DNA of 64,000 nucleotides. Source: Phytomonospora endophytica (GTDB lineage Bacteria > Actinomycetota > Actinomycetes > Mycobacteriales > Micromonosporaceae). Below the pieces are notes generated by a model. It did no database searches. It was given only the letters and a program-made list of their open reading frames with translations, and was not told where the DNA came from. A program made the position numbers and the translations under genes. Numbering within the stretch: position 1 is the stretch's first letter; each line of letters opens with the position of its first letter. Shown piece by piece: positions 26,109 through 33,467 of this stretch. The stretch spans positions 1 through 64,000 of the forward strand of contig NZ_JACHGT010000006.1 of NCBI RefSeq assembly GCF_014202425.1, read 5' to 3'.

Positions 26109-27377
26109 TCAGCCACCCGTGCCGATCGAGGTGGCCTGCTCCTGGGCGGACTTCGCCATTTCCGCGGCTGTCATGTCCGTCTTGACCAGCTGTTCCATCA
26201 GGTCGTCGAAGCCCGCCGCGATCTGGTCCCAGGTCGCGATGGTGGGCGGCGACTTCGCGTCGTTGAGCTGTGTGCCGAAGGCGGCGAGCATGGGATCGGC
26301 CTTGAGCGCCGGGTCCTCCCACGCCGACTTCACCGCGGGCAGGTCGCCGATGGTCTGGAACCACGTGGCCTGCACGTCGGGACGCGACAGGTAGGACACG
26401 AACTTCCAGGCGCCGTCCCGGTTCTTCGCGTCCTTGAAGACCGCGAGATCACCACCGCCCACAAAGGACGTTCCCGACACCTTCGTCGGCATGTTCCAGA
26501 CCTCGTACTTCCCCTCGAAGCCCTGTTCCTTCAGGATTCCGATGTGCCAGGGACCGGAGATGAACGAGCCGATCTTTCCCTTGACGAAGTCGGGTTCCAG
26601 CGCGCCCTGGGGCAGGTCGGCCGGCGAGAGCTTCTCGGTGAAGAAGGACTTGTAGTACTCCAGGGCCGCCGTCGCCTCGGGGGTGTCGAAGGCGAAGGAG
26701 CCGTCATCCCGCTGGATCGCGCCGCCGTTCTGCCACACGAAGGGCAGCACCGACTGCCACGAGCCGGTCTTGCCGGGCTGGAGGGAGACGCCCCAGTCGG
26801 CGCCGCCCTTGTCCTGCATGGCGGTGATCGCCGCCTTCAGTTCCTCCCAGGAAGACGGGGGCGTGTCCACCCCCGCCTTCCGGGCGACGTCCGAGTTGAC
26901 GTAGAAGAGCCGGGTTTCCACGTACCAGGGGACGCCGTAGGAGGTGCCGTTGACGACGGTGGTGTCCCACGCGCCGGGGTAGAAGTCGGCGGGCTTGATG
27001 AGGTTCTCGGGGGTCGGGTCGAGGCCGCCGGTGCGGGCGAACTCGCCCATCCAGGTGGTCCCGATGAGGGCGACGTCGGGGGTCTCGCCGCCGGCGATCG
27101 CGGTGGAGATCTTGTCGTGGGCGCCGTCCCACGGGATCGGCGTGACCTTGACGGTCGCGCCGGGGTTGTCCTTGGTGAAGCCGTCGACCAGTGCGGAGAG
27201 CTTCTCGCCCTCGGCGCCCATGGCCCAGATGTTGATCTCGCCGGTGGCCGGTCCGTCACTGACGGCCGTGCCGGGGCCTTCGTCCTGCGCGCCTTCGGCG
27301 TCGCGCCCGCAGGCGGCGACGGCGAGCAACGCGGTGGCCAGCCCGAGCGCGGCGACCGGCCGTGTCCAGCCTCTCAT
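26109..27377 (-). CDS. Extracellular sugar-binding lipoprotein of an ABC importer
   Basis: A 422-residue solute-binding protein. It starts MRGWTRPVAALGLATALLAV with a lipobox ending at the Cys of VAACGRD, so it should be lipid-anchored outside the membrane. The body is the bacterial solute-binding family 1 type (INIWAMGAEGEKLSALVDGF, then SFISGPWHIGILK and GGGDLAVFKDAKNRDGAWKFV). It captures an oligosaccharide for the MalF/MalG-like channel. The ATG at 27377 has a strong ribosome-binding site (GGAGGTG), so upstream codons in the same frame were excluded. It is the first gene of the operon and lies 77 nt downstream of a LacI-type operator. Confidence 0.94.
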   Translation of the reverse strand: MRGWTRPVAALGLATALLAVAACGRDAEGAQDEGPGTAVSDGPATGEINIWAMGAEGEKLSALVDGFTKDNPGATVKVTPIPWDGAHDKISTAIAGGETPDVALIGTTWMGEFARTGGLDPTPENLIKPADFYPGAWDTTVVNGTSYGVPWYVETRLFYVNSDVARKAGVDTPPSSWEELKAAITAMQDKGGADWGVSLQPGKTGSWQSVLPFVWQNGGAIQRDDGSFAFDTPEATAALEYYKSFFTEKLSPADLPQGALEPDFVKGKIGSFISGPWHIGILKEQGFEGKYEVWNMPTKVSGTSFVGGGDLAVFKDAKNRDGAWKFVSYLSRPDVQATWFQTIGDLPAVKSAWEDPALKADPMLAAFGTQLNDAKSPPTIATWDQIAAGFDDLMEQLVKTDMTAAEMAKSAQEQATSIGTGG

Positions 27378-27450
27378 TCGAGGCACCTCCAAGAGATGTG
27401 ACAAACGCCTGGCGCCGGGGGGTCGAGGGGGATCGGCGACGGCGAATGTA

Positions 27451-27464
27451 TGTAAGCGCTTCGT
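27451..27464. promoter_or_regulatory. LacI-family operator upstream of the sugar operon
   Basis: The perfect octamer palindrome AAGCGCTT (27454-27461) within TGTAAGCGCTTCGT is the typical centre of LacI/GalR operators. It lies about 77 nt before the binding-protein start, an expected promoter position. It shares the AGCGCT core with the palindrome at 20760-20787 before the LacI gene, so the same repressor probably binds both. Confidence 0.65.
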
Positions 27465-27511
27465 TTCAGGGATGTTAGTGACGCGCGTCTCGGCGGTCAA
27501 GGGTTGTCGAC

Positions 27512-27535
27512 GGTCACAGTTCGGTCACGGTGACC
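27512..27535. promoter_or_regulatory. Cluster of GGTCAC half-sites
   Basis: GGTCAC occurs at 27512-27517 and 27523-27528, and inverted as GTGACC at 27530-27535, so the last two form a palindrome with a 1-nt centre. The cluster is about 70 nt before the start of the rightward hypothetical gene at 27603 and could be an operator for it. Confidence 0.35.
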
Positions 27536-27602
27536 TTGGGTTGGCTTGCTACGCAAGGAAACCGGAGGTCACCGCGGGTGCGGGGCCGGTACCGTACGCC
27601 GC

Positions 27603-28421
27603 ATGTGCGTCTCATCCCTGCCCGCGCGGCTCAGTGACACGATCGTCTACCTCGGCCGGACGTCGCATCCCGCGCACGGCGACATCGAGGTGCTCGGGTA
27701 CCAGAACACCGCCGCCAGCGAGGCCGACGGGCCCAACGCGATGCTGCTGCACCTTCCGGCGGGCGCGCGCATGACGAGCGGGAACTTCATCAATGTCGGC
27801 CGCGTCGCCGACCCCCTCGCCGACATGGCCGCGGCGGTGGCGGGTCCCATCGCCACAGCGAGGGGCGGGATCGACTGGATGAGCGCGGAGGAGACCGTCG
27901 AGGTCTTCGAGCACGACGTCTACACCGTCGTGCTGGCCGGTGATCCCGCGCTGATCCCGGCGGCCTTGGAGCGGGTTCCGGTCGAGCGGCGACCGGTGAT
28001 CACAGGCGAGCTGCTGGACTTCTACGCCCGGACCTTCCCCGGGTACACGATCGCGCTGTGCTGCTTCGACAACGCCGACGCGCTGCGGGCGCGGCCGCTC
28101 ATGCTCTGGTACGAACCGGCCGATCCCGGCGAGTTGCGCATGCCCGGACTGGACTGCCACAGCGGAGGAGTGCCCGTGCCGGGGATGCGCGTCGAACGCG
28201 ACCACCTGCTGCTCTTCGGCGGGGACGAGGCGCCGGAGGAGACGACCTCGCCGGTGACCTACCGGCCGGGGATGCGGCACAGGCTGCGGCGGTTCCTGCC
28301 CGGGCGGGTGCACGGGATCCGCGTCAACGAGGTGGAGACGCCGGAACTGTTCGCGAACGGGGACTTCGTCCTGCCGCTGGACGACCTGCGGGCCGGGCGG
28401 TTCCGGGTGCGGGTGGGGTGA
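27603..28421 (+). CDS. Hypothetical protein, function unknown
   Basis: A 272-residue cytoplasmic-looking protein with even, well-mixed composition and no recognised domain. Features include GDIEVLGYQNTAASEADGPNAMLLHLP near the N-terminus, TIALCCFDNADALRARPLMLWYEP in the middle and an Asp/Leu-rich end FVLPLDDLRAGRFRVRVG. The ATG at 27603 was chosen because a TACCGT hexamer (27590-27595) ends 7 nt before it, suggesting a leaderless transcript; there is no ribosome-binding site. It stands alone between the divergent sugar operon and a convergent DUF5926 gene, and I infer no function. Confidence 0.7.
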   Translation: MCVSSLPARLSDTIVYLGRTSHPAHGDIEVLGYQNTAASEADGPNAMLLHLPAGARMTSGNFINVGRVADPLADMAAAVAGPIATARGGIDWMSAEETVEVFEHDVYTVVLAGDPALIPAALERVPVERRPVITGELLDFYARTFPGYTIALCCFDNADALRARPLMLWYEPADPGELRMPGLDCHSGGVPVPGMRVERDHLLLFGGDEAPEETTSPVTYRPGMRHRLRRFLPGRVHGIRVNEVETPELFANGDFVLPLDDLRAGRFRVRVG

Positions 28422-28443
28422 GGGGCGGGCCGCCCCGCGAAAA

Positions 28444-28469
28444 GGCCGGGACCCCAGGGGATCCCGGCC
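28444..28469. terminator. Bidirectional terminator between convergent genes
   Basis: An 8-bp stem GGCCGGGA (28444-28451) and TCCCGGCC (28462-28469), with further CCC/GGG pairing in the loop, lies midway between the stops at 28421 and 28492. The AAAA before it becomes a T-run for leftward transcripts. Confidence 0.7.
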
Positions 28470-28491
28470 TCAACGAGTCACGAACCACCGG

Positions 28492-29367
28492 CTACCGCAG
28501 TGTCAGCTGACGCCCGATCAGCCCGTCCCGCGCACGCCGCTGCGCGGCGTCGAGCGGCTCCTCCGATGCCAGCGCCTCGGCGTACCGCTTCGCGAAGCCG
28601 GCCACCGGCTCCTCGCAGTCCTCGGCCTCGACGCCCAGCGGGAGGTCCCACACGGGCACGAGCACGCCGTGCGCGCGGAACATGCCCGCGAACTTCGTGT
28701 CGATGCCCAGGCGCAGGCCGCCGTCGGCGGACAGTCTGGCCAGCGCGGCCAGGGCCTTCGGCTCGGTGTCGGGCAGCACGATCCGCAGGTGACAGCGGTC
28801 GGTCACGTCGCACCAGTACGCACCGGGCATCGCCGCGACCTTCTTGGTCGGGTAGATCGACGCGTCGGCGCGCTCCAGGCTCGCCTTGACCTGCGGGTCC
28901 TCGGTGGCGTCGGCGTCCACCCAGAACTCGAAGGTGTCGTGCAGCGTGAAGTCGATCGGCTCGTCGACCAGCATGTCCTGCAGTCGCGGCCCCTCACCGG
29001 GCAGCGCCGGGACGGCGACGGTCTGACCCGGTTCGGTCTCCAGCGCGGCGATCAGCGAGGCCGCGATGTCGCGGCTGACGTCGCCGGACTGGAACTGCCG
29101 CTGGAGCGCCACGAGCACGCGCCCGTCGGGTTTGGTCATCGCCGGCCAGGCCAGCGGCAGGACCGTGGCGAGGGTGACCTCGCGCCCGGCGTACCGCGAC
29201 GCGAACGGCTCGGCCAGCTTCAGCGGTGCGGTGGCGGCCGGGACGAGCTCGCGCAGCGCGACCCACTCCACCTCGTCGGGCAGGCCCTCGAAAGGACGCG
29301 CCACATAGATGTCCTTCACCCGCTGCTTGGGTTCACGGGTCTTCTGCTTGCGTCGCTGCTTGCTCAC
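28492..29367 (-). CDS. DUF5926 family protein
   Basis: A 291-residue protein of an actinobacteria-specific family of unknown function. It has a very basic N-terminus (SKQRRKQKTREPKQRVKD), then PFEGLPDEVEWVALRELVPAATAPLKL and the conserved acidic segment FEFWVDADATEDPQVKASLERAD. The basic tail could bind nucleic acid or ribosomes, but that is speculation. No signal peptide or membrane segment is present. The GTG at 29367 gives the family's usual start. It lies 31 nt after the Lnt-like gene, in the same direction. Confidence 0.82.
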   Translation of the reverse strand: MSKQRRKQKTREPKQRVKDIYVARPFEGLPDEVEWVALRELVPAATAPLKLAEPFASRYAGREVTLATVLPLAWPAMTKPDGRVLVALQRQFQSGDVSRDIAASLIAALETEPGQTVAVPALPGEGPRLQDMLVDEPIDFTLHDTFEFWVDADATEDPQVKASLERADASIYPTKKVAAMPGAYWCDVTDRCHLRIVLPDTEPKALAALARLSADGGLRLGIDTKFAGMFRAHGVLVPVWDLPLGVEAEDCEEPVAGFAKRYAEALASEEPLDAAQRRARDGLIGRQLTLR

Positions 29368-29398
29368 GGCGACCAAGCCTAGGCGAGGGCGTGACGGC

Positions 29399-30853
29399 TC
29401 ATGCACCCGACCGCCCCCGCCGTCCCCACAACACCAGCGCGAACGCCCCCGCGGCGAGGCCGGCGCAGCCCCACGGGAACCAGTCGCCGGTCCGCGTGTA
29501 GAAGGTCGCGCCCGGCCCGGCGGGGACTTCGGCGACCACCGTGACGAAGTCGTGGGTCTTGTCGGCGTCGGCCTCGGCGAGGATCCGCCCGTAGGCGTCG
29601 GTCAGCATGAGGGTGCCCAGCTTCGACGACCAGGCCAGCGACATCCCGTGCTCCATCGCCCGCAGGACCCCGGCGACGGCGTGCTGGCGTCCGTTGACGA
29701 CCTGGTCCTGCGCCGGCAGCAGCCACATCCGCGCGCCCGCCTCGGCGTAGGACGCGGCCGGGTCGGGGAAGTTCACGTCACGGCAGACGCCGAGGGCGAG
29801 GGTGCCGCCGCCCGGGACGAACGCGAGCTCACCGCCCCGGCTGAGCTTGCTGCCGTCGGTGTTGGCGTTCCACATCCGGTACACCGACGGCGTACCGCTC
29901 GCGGGGATCGCGATCGCCGTGTTCCATTTCGTGCCGCCCCGGTCGGGACCGCCGTCCTCGAAGAGGATCAGCCCGGCGACGATGTCGACGCCGTGCTCGG
30001 CCGCGACCGTCCCCAGTGGACCGGTGAGCTCGCCGAGGGTGTCGTCGAAGGCGCTGAAGGCGCCTTCGGGGAGGACGACGAGGTCCACTTCCGCCGGGAG
30101 CGCGGCGATCTGGGCTGCGTAGGCGGCGACGGCCTCCGCGCCCTCGGGGAGCGCGACGTCGGGCGCCCAGGCGGCGTTGTCGCGCACGAGGAGGGCGACG
30201 TTCCGGCTCTCACCGGGGTCGGCGCTCATCCGTGCGATGCCGAAGCCAAGGGCGAGGACGAGGACCGCGCCGGTCACGACGGCCGCCCGGATCCGCCGGG
30301 ACCGAGGGATTCCGTGGCTCACGGCGGCGGCGATCCCGGCCGGGACGAACAGGACCAGGAACTCCACGCCCCAGCCCCCGGTCACCGACGCGAGCTGGAG
30401 CGTCGCGGGCAGGTCGGTCTGGGTGGTCATGAGCTGGCCGATGACGCCGACCGGGCTCACCTTGCCGATCAGGAAGCTCGCCCCGGTCCACAACGCCGGT
30501 GCGGCGAGGGATGCGAGCACGACCCGGCCCGGTACGGCCAGCGCGCGAAAGAGCCACACCGACAGCGCGAACAGCAGCGCGCAGCCGACGAGGATGCCCA
30601 GCGCGATGGGCAGTGGAACGTCGTAGGAGTCGAGGTAGTACGCCCAGGTGTTGGACGACCCGAGGAACCAGGCCAGGCCCGCGACCGGCACCGCGACGGG
30701 TGTGCCGACGCGCGTCGCCAGCCACAGCACGGGAAGCGGCGCGACCCAGGTCAGGATCGAGACCGGCCGGAAGCCGGTGCCGACGTAGAACAGCGCGGTC
30801 GAGGCGGCCAGCGCGATTAACGGCGGCCACAGTTTCTCAAGCCTTGATGCCAT
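29399..30853 (-). CDS. Apolipoprotein N-acyltransferase-like membrane nitrilase
   Basis: A 484-residue protein with about six N-terminal helices (residues 8-215), a carbon-nitrogen hydrolase domain (220-455) and one C-terminal helix, the layout of Lnt. The catalytic triad is visible as Glu in VVLPEGAFS, Lys in SKLSRGGELAF and Cys in LGVCRDVNFP. Lnt adds a third acyl chain to lipoproteins from phospholipid, on the outer side of the membrane. The relation to Lnt is clear, but the substrate could differ. The ATG at 30853 lies inside the end of the TetR gene, overlapping it by 17 nt, so the two are probably co-transcribed. Confidence 0.82.
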   Translation of the reverse strand: MASRLEKLWPPLIALAASTALFYVGTGFRPVSILTWVAPLPVLWLATRVGTPVAVPVAGLAWFLGSSNTWAYYLDSYDVPLPIALGILVGCALLFALSVWLFRALAVPGRVVLASLAAPALWTGASFLIGKVSPVGVIGQLMTTQTDLPATLQLASVTGGWGVEFLVLFVPAGIAAAVSHGIPRSRRIRAAVVTGAVLVLALGFGIARMSADPGESRNVALLVRDNAAWAPDVALPEGAEAVAAYAAQIAALPAEVDLVVLPEGAFSAFDDTLGELTGPLGTVAAEHGVDIVAGLILFEDGGPDRGGTKWNTAIAIPASGTPSVYRMWNANTDGSKLSRGGELAFVPGGGTLALGVCRDVNFPDPAASYAEAGARMWLLPAQDQVVNGRQHAVAGVLRAMEHGMSLAWSSKLGTLMLTDAYGRILAEADADKTHDFVTVVAEVPAGPGATFYTRTGDWFPWGCAGLAAGAFALVLWGRRGRSGA

Positions 30854-31415
30854 CGAAGATCCTCCATCCGGTGCGGCGGCACAGTTCGCGGAAGTCCGGC
30901 TCGGGCAGGCCGATGCGGCCGCCGAGGTAGAGCTGCACGAGTCCCTGCGTCGAGGACGTGAACGACAGCGCGACCTCAAGGGGGTCGTCCTCGCGCAGTA
31001 CGCCGTCGCGCATGCCCTCCTCGACGGCGGCGACCACGTGCCGGTAGATCGGTGAGCCCTCGTGCCCGAAGTCCTGCGGGAAGCGCCGGGCCCGCTCGCG
31101 CCGGTCGGTGAGCAGGAAGGCGTAGAGGTGGGGACGGCCGAGGGCGAAGTCCAGGAAGTCGTCGAGGAGCCCGTTGAAGCGCGAGGTGAAGTCGTCACCG
31201 CCGCGCCTGCCCCAGGCCGCGCCCACCTCGGCGAAGGCGGCGTCGGCGACCGAGCGCAGCAGCGCCAGGCGGTCGGGATAGTGCTTGTAGATCGCCATCG
31301 GGGTGATGCCCGCGTCGGTGGCGACCCGGCGCATCGAGACGGCGCCTTCACCCTCGTCGACGAGGATCGCCAGGGCCGCGGCGGCGATGCGCGCGGCGGT
31401 CGGCTGCTCGGTCAT
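30837..31415 (-). CDS. TetR family transcriptional regulator
   Basis: A 192-residue repressor. The HTH is typical: RIAAAALAILVDEGEGAVSMRRVATDAGITPMAIYKHYPDRLALL (residues 9-53), followed by an all-helical ligand domain. A 39-nt near-perfect dyad begins 1 nt upstream of the ATG, so the protein probably represses its own gene, the coupled Lnt-like gene and the divergent RraA-like gene. The ATG is so close to the operator that the transcript is likely leaderless or nearly so. The ligand is unknown. Confidence 0.93.
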   Translation of the reverse strand: MTEQPTAARIAAAALAILVDEGEGAVSMRRVATDAGITPMAIYKHYPDRLALLRSVADAAFAEVGAAWGRRGGDDFTSRFNGLLDDFLDFALGRPHLYAFLLTDRRERARRFPQDFGHEGSPIYRHVVAAVEEGMRDGVLREDDPLEVALSFTSSTQGLVQLYLGGRIGLPEPDFRELCRRTGWRIFDGIKA

Positions 31416-31454
31416 GGTCTACACCGTACACCACGGTGGTATACGGCGTAGACC
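31416..31454. promoter_or_regulatory. 39-nt dyad, probable TetR operator
   Basis: Left arm 31416-31434 (GGTCTACACCGTACACCAC) and right arm 31436-31454 pair at 17 of 19 positions around the central base 31435. It abuts the TetR start codon and lies 29 nt before the divergent RraA-like gene, so one bound repressor could shut both promoters. Confidence 0.8.
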
Positions 31455-31483
31455 GATGGCGCCCGGCTCCGGCGCGAGAGATC

Positions 31484-32155
31484 ATGACGAGCATGAGCCT
31501 CACTCCGGAGATCGCCGCCCGCCTCGCCGAACTCGACACCACCGCCGTCACCGACGCCGACAAGTCCGTCCGCGTCCTCTCGCCGCGGACCGCCTTGCGC
31601 TCGGCCAACGGCGCCATGCTCGGCACGGCCTTCACCGTGCGCTGCGAAGGCGACCACTTCGGCATCGTGCGGGCCCTGGAGCAGGCCGCCGCCGGCGACG
31701 TCCTGGTGATCGAGGGCGGCCGCCACCCCCTCGCCTACGCCGGGGAGATCTTCGCCAAGGCCGCGATGGCCAAGGGACTCGCCGGGATCGTGCTCGACGG
31801 CGGCTACCGCGACCTCGCCTACGTCAAGGACTGCCCGCTGCCGATCTACTCGACCTACGTCTACCCCAAGACCGGCACCACCCGGCTCCTCGGTGAGATC
31901 GGCGCGACCGTGACCGTCGGCGGCGTCGCCGTCTCACCCGGCGAGATCCTGCTCGCCGACGACAACGGCGTCCTCGTGCTCGAACCGGACACGCTCGACG
32001 GGATCATCGCCCGCGCCGAACAGATTCACGCCGCCGAGGCGAAGGTCCTGGCCAAGATCGAGGCGGGCGCCGGGATCGGCGAGGTGATCAACTCGGCCGA
32101 ACACGCGGCCAGGCTGACGGCGGGGGAGGAGACGGCGCTGCGGTTCACGGTCTAG
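31484..32155 (+). CDS. RraA-like / 4-hydroxy-4-methyl-2-oxoglutarate aldolase-like protein
   Basis: A 223-residue RraA-superfamily protein. Landmarks are the strand LGTAFTVRCEGDHF, GDVLVIEGG and the metal-site segment GIVLDGGYRDLAYVKD, whose Arg-Asp pair binds Mg and pyruvate in the aldolases. Members cleave HMG/CHA-type 2-oxo acids or inhibit RNase E; with the intact RD motif an aldolase or oxaloacetate decarboxylase is more likely. The ATG at 31484 has a weak GAGAG site; another ATG three codons later is possible. It diverges from the TetR gene and ends at a shared terminator with the six-cysteine mini-gene. Confidence 0.85.
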   Translation: MTSMSLTPEIAARLAELDTTAVTDADKSVRVLSPRTALRSANGAMLGTAFTVRCEGDHFGIVRALEQAAAGDVLVIEGGRHPLAYAGEIFAKAAMAKGLAGIVLDGGYRDLAYVKDCPLPIYSTYVYPKTGTTRLLGEIGATVTVGGVAVSPGEILLADDNGVLVLEPDTLDGIIARAEQIHAAEAKVLAKIEAGAGIGEVINSAEHAARLTAGEETALRFTV

Positions 32156-32162
32156 GCGAGGA

Positions 32163-32187
32163 AGCCGCGCGGCCCACCCGCGCGGCT
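32163..32187. terminator. Bidirectional terminator overlapping the mini-gene stop
   Basis: A perfect 10-bp stem AGCCGCGCGG (32163-32172) and CCGCGCGGCT (32178-32187) with a 5-nt loop. It lies 7 nt after the RraA-like stop and covers the stop codon of the leftward six-cysteine gene, so it can end both transcripts. Confidence 0.7.
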
Positions 32188-32386
32188 AGCAGCAGCCGCC
32201 GTCGACCCAAGGCCCTTTGGACCCGTTGGTGCAGACCTTGCGCACCAGCCGGACGCCGCCCCTGGGGCACGAGCTGTTGGCCGAGTACTTGCACACCTGC
32301 TCGGTGAAGCACACGACCGCGTGCGCGCGGGCCGTGGGAACGAGCCGTGCGAGCAGCCGCTCGCCGATACCGCCGAGAACCTTCAT
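32186..32386 (-). CDS. Six-cysteine mini-protein, possible secreted or processed peptide
   Basis: A 66-residue frame. The N-terminal 21 residues (MKVLGGIGERLLARLVPTAR) are amphipathic and leader-like, followed by a small-residue stretch AHAVV. The remainder has six Cys (26, 32, 40, 52, 65, 66), many Gly, Lys and Trp, and ends in the Cys pair GGCC. Small actinobacterial proteins with an RLVP-type leader and a Cys-rich tail exist; their roles are unknown to me. It could be a disulfide-rich peptide or a modified (RiPP-like) precursor. Support comes from the terminator placed exactly at its stop and a codon pattern unlike shadow frames. The ribosome-binding site is weak (CGGAACGGAC). No modification enzyme is adjacent. 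Confidence 0.6.
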   Translation of the reverse strand: MKVLGGIGERLLARLVPTARAHAVVCFTEQVCKYSANSSCPRGGVRLVRKVCTNGSKGPWVDGGCC

Positions 32387-32475
32387 GTCCGTTCCGATCT
32401 GTCGATCCGGGATGGTGACGCGGTCAGTGTGCCGCCGTCCCGAGCGGAATTCCTTGAGTCGACCTTGAGCGGATC

Positions 32476-33030
32476 TCACGCGGCGAGCCCCGCGACCAGC
32501 ACGCCGACCACCTTGCGCGCGTCGTAATCGGGATCCTCCGCGCCGATGCAGAGGTTCCCGACCCCGCGCAGCACCTCCAGCGCGGTCGGTCCGGCGCGGA
32601 CCTCGCCCGCGTCGGCCGCCGCGTCGAGCAGGGCCGCGCAGACCGGCACCAGCCGGTCGAGGAAATGCGCGTGCAGCGCCTCGAACTGGGCGCCGTCGGA
32701 ACGCAGGGCGGCGGCGAGCCCGTGCTTGGTGACCAGGAAGTCGACGAAGAGGTCGATCCACCGCCCGAGCGCGGCGTGCGGGGTCGGTCCCTCCGCCAGG
32801 AAGCGCGGCCCCGCCTCGGCGCAGGCCTCGATCTGGTGCCGGTACACCGCCACGATGAGGTCGGCGCGCGTCGGGAAGTGCCGGTAGATCGTCGCCGTGC
32901 CCACACCGGCCTCGGCCGCGATCGCCCGGATCGGCGCCTCGACGCCCGAGGCGACGAAGACCTTCGCGGCGGCGTCGAGCAGCGCCGCCTGGTTGCGGCG
33001 GGCGTCGGCGCGCCTGGGCCTGTCGCTCAT
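32476..33030 (-). CDS. TetR family transcriptional regulator
   Basis: A 184-residue regulator with the HTH segment RNQAALLDAAAKVFVASGVEAPIRAIAAEAGVGTATIYRHFPTRADLI (about residues 11-58). The C-terminal region resembles the SACE/TetR_C-type with a late VLRGVGNLCIGAEDP segment. The ATG at 33030 follows a good GAGGGAG site, so 15 upstream residues in the same frame were excluded. Its target is not evident: the upstream gene in the same direction (SRPBCC-like) and the downstream mini-gene are both candidates. No clear dyad was seen next to its start. Confidence 0.9.
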   Translation of the reverse strand: MSDRPRRADARRNQAALLDAAAKVFVASGVEAPIRAIAAEAGVGTATIYRHFPTRADLIVAVYRHQIEACAEAGPRFLAEGPTPHAALGRWIDLFVDFLVTKHGLAAALRSDGAQFEALHAHFLDRLVPVCAALLDAAADAGEVRAGPTALEVLRGVGNLCIGAEDPDYDARKVVGVLVAGLAA

Positions 33031-33087
33031 CGCGCTCCCTCGGTCTCGAAACGGGACGTCGGCCCGTTCGCCCATTCTGGCAGAACC

Positions 33088-33444
33088 CTACTGCCCGTAC
33101 GACAGTCGCAGCCGCTCGTTGACCAGCACGTTCATCCGGAATCGCAGGTGCCCGAGGCGGCTCGCCGTTGGCTCCTCGCCCTCCGACAGCAGCGTCCATC
33201 GCAGCACGCTTCCACCGCCGTCGGGGGTGATGTCGAAGCGCACGCGGTCGTCCGGCCGGTCCGGCCACAGTGAGGACCACACGAGCAGCCGCGGCTCCTC
33301 GGCCTCCAGCACGCGCGGGGGCACCTCGTCGGTGAGCAGCTCCAGCCACGGACGCGCCGCCGGGTCGCCGGGGTCCGTGAGGGACCTCCAGACGACCGGC
33401 GGCGGAGCGGGCTGCCGGCGGGCGCGCGAGCCCAGTGTTTTCAC
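33088..33444 (-). CDS. Small SRPBCC-like protein of unknown function
   Basis: A 118-residue protein with an SRPBCC (START-like) feel: RVLEAEEPRLLVWSSLWPDRPDDRVRFDITPDGGGSVLRWTLLSEGE resembles the central beta-sheet of polyketide cyclase/dehydrase-like proteins, and the end LGHLRFRMNVLVNERLRLSYGQ could be the long C-terminal helix. A hydrophobic-ligand-binding role is plausible but unproved. The GTG at 33444 lies 23 nt after the upstream stop and gives a natural fold boundary. The frame continues further upstream only as antisense-type Arg-rich sequence. Confidence 0.65.
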   Translation of the reverse strand: MKTLGSRARRQPAPPPVVWRSLTDPGDPAARPWLELLTDEVPPRVLEAEEPRLLVWSSLWPDRPDDRVRFDITPDGGGSVLRWTLLSEGEEPTASRLGHLRFRMNVLVNERLRLSYGQ

Positions 33445-33467
33445 GGGCGCGATGCTACGCCCGCGAC

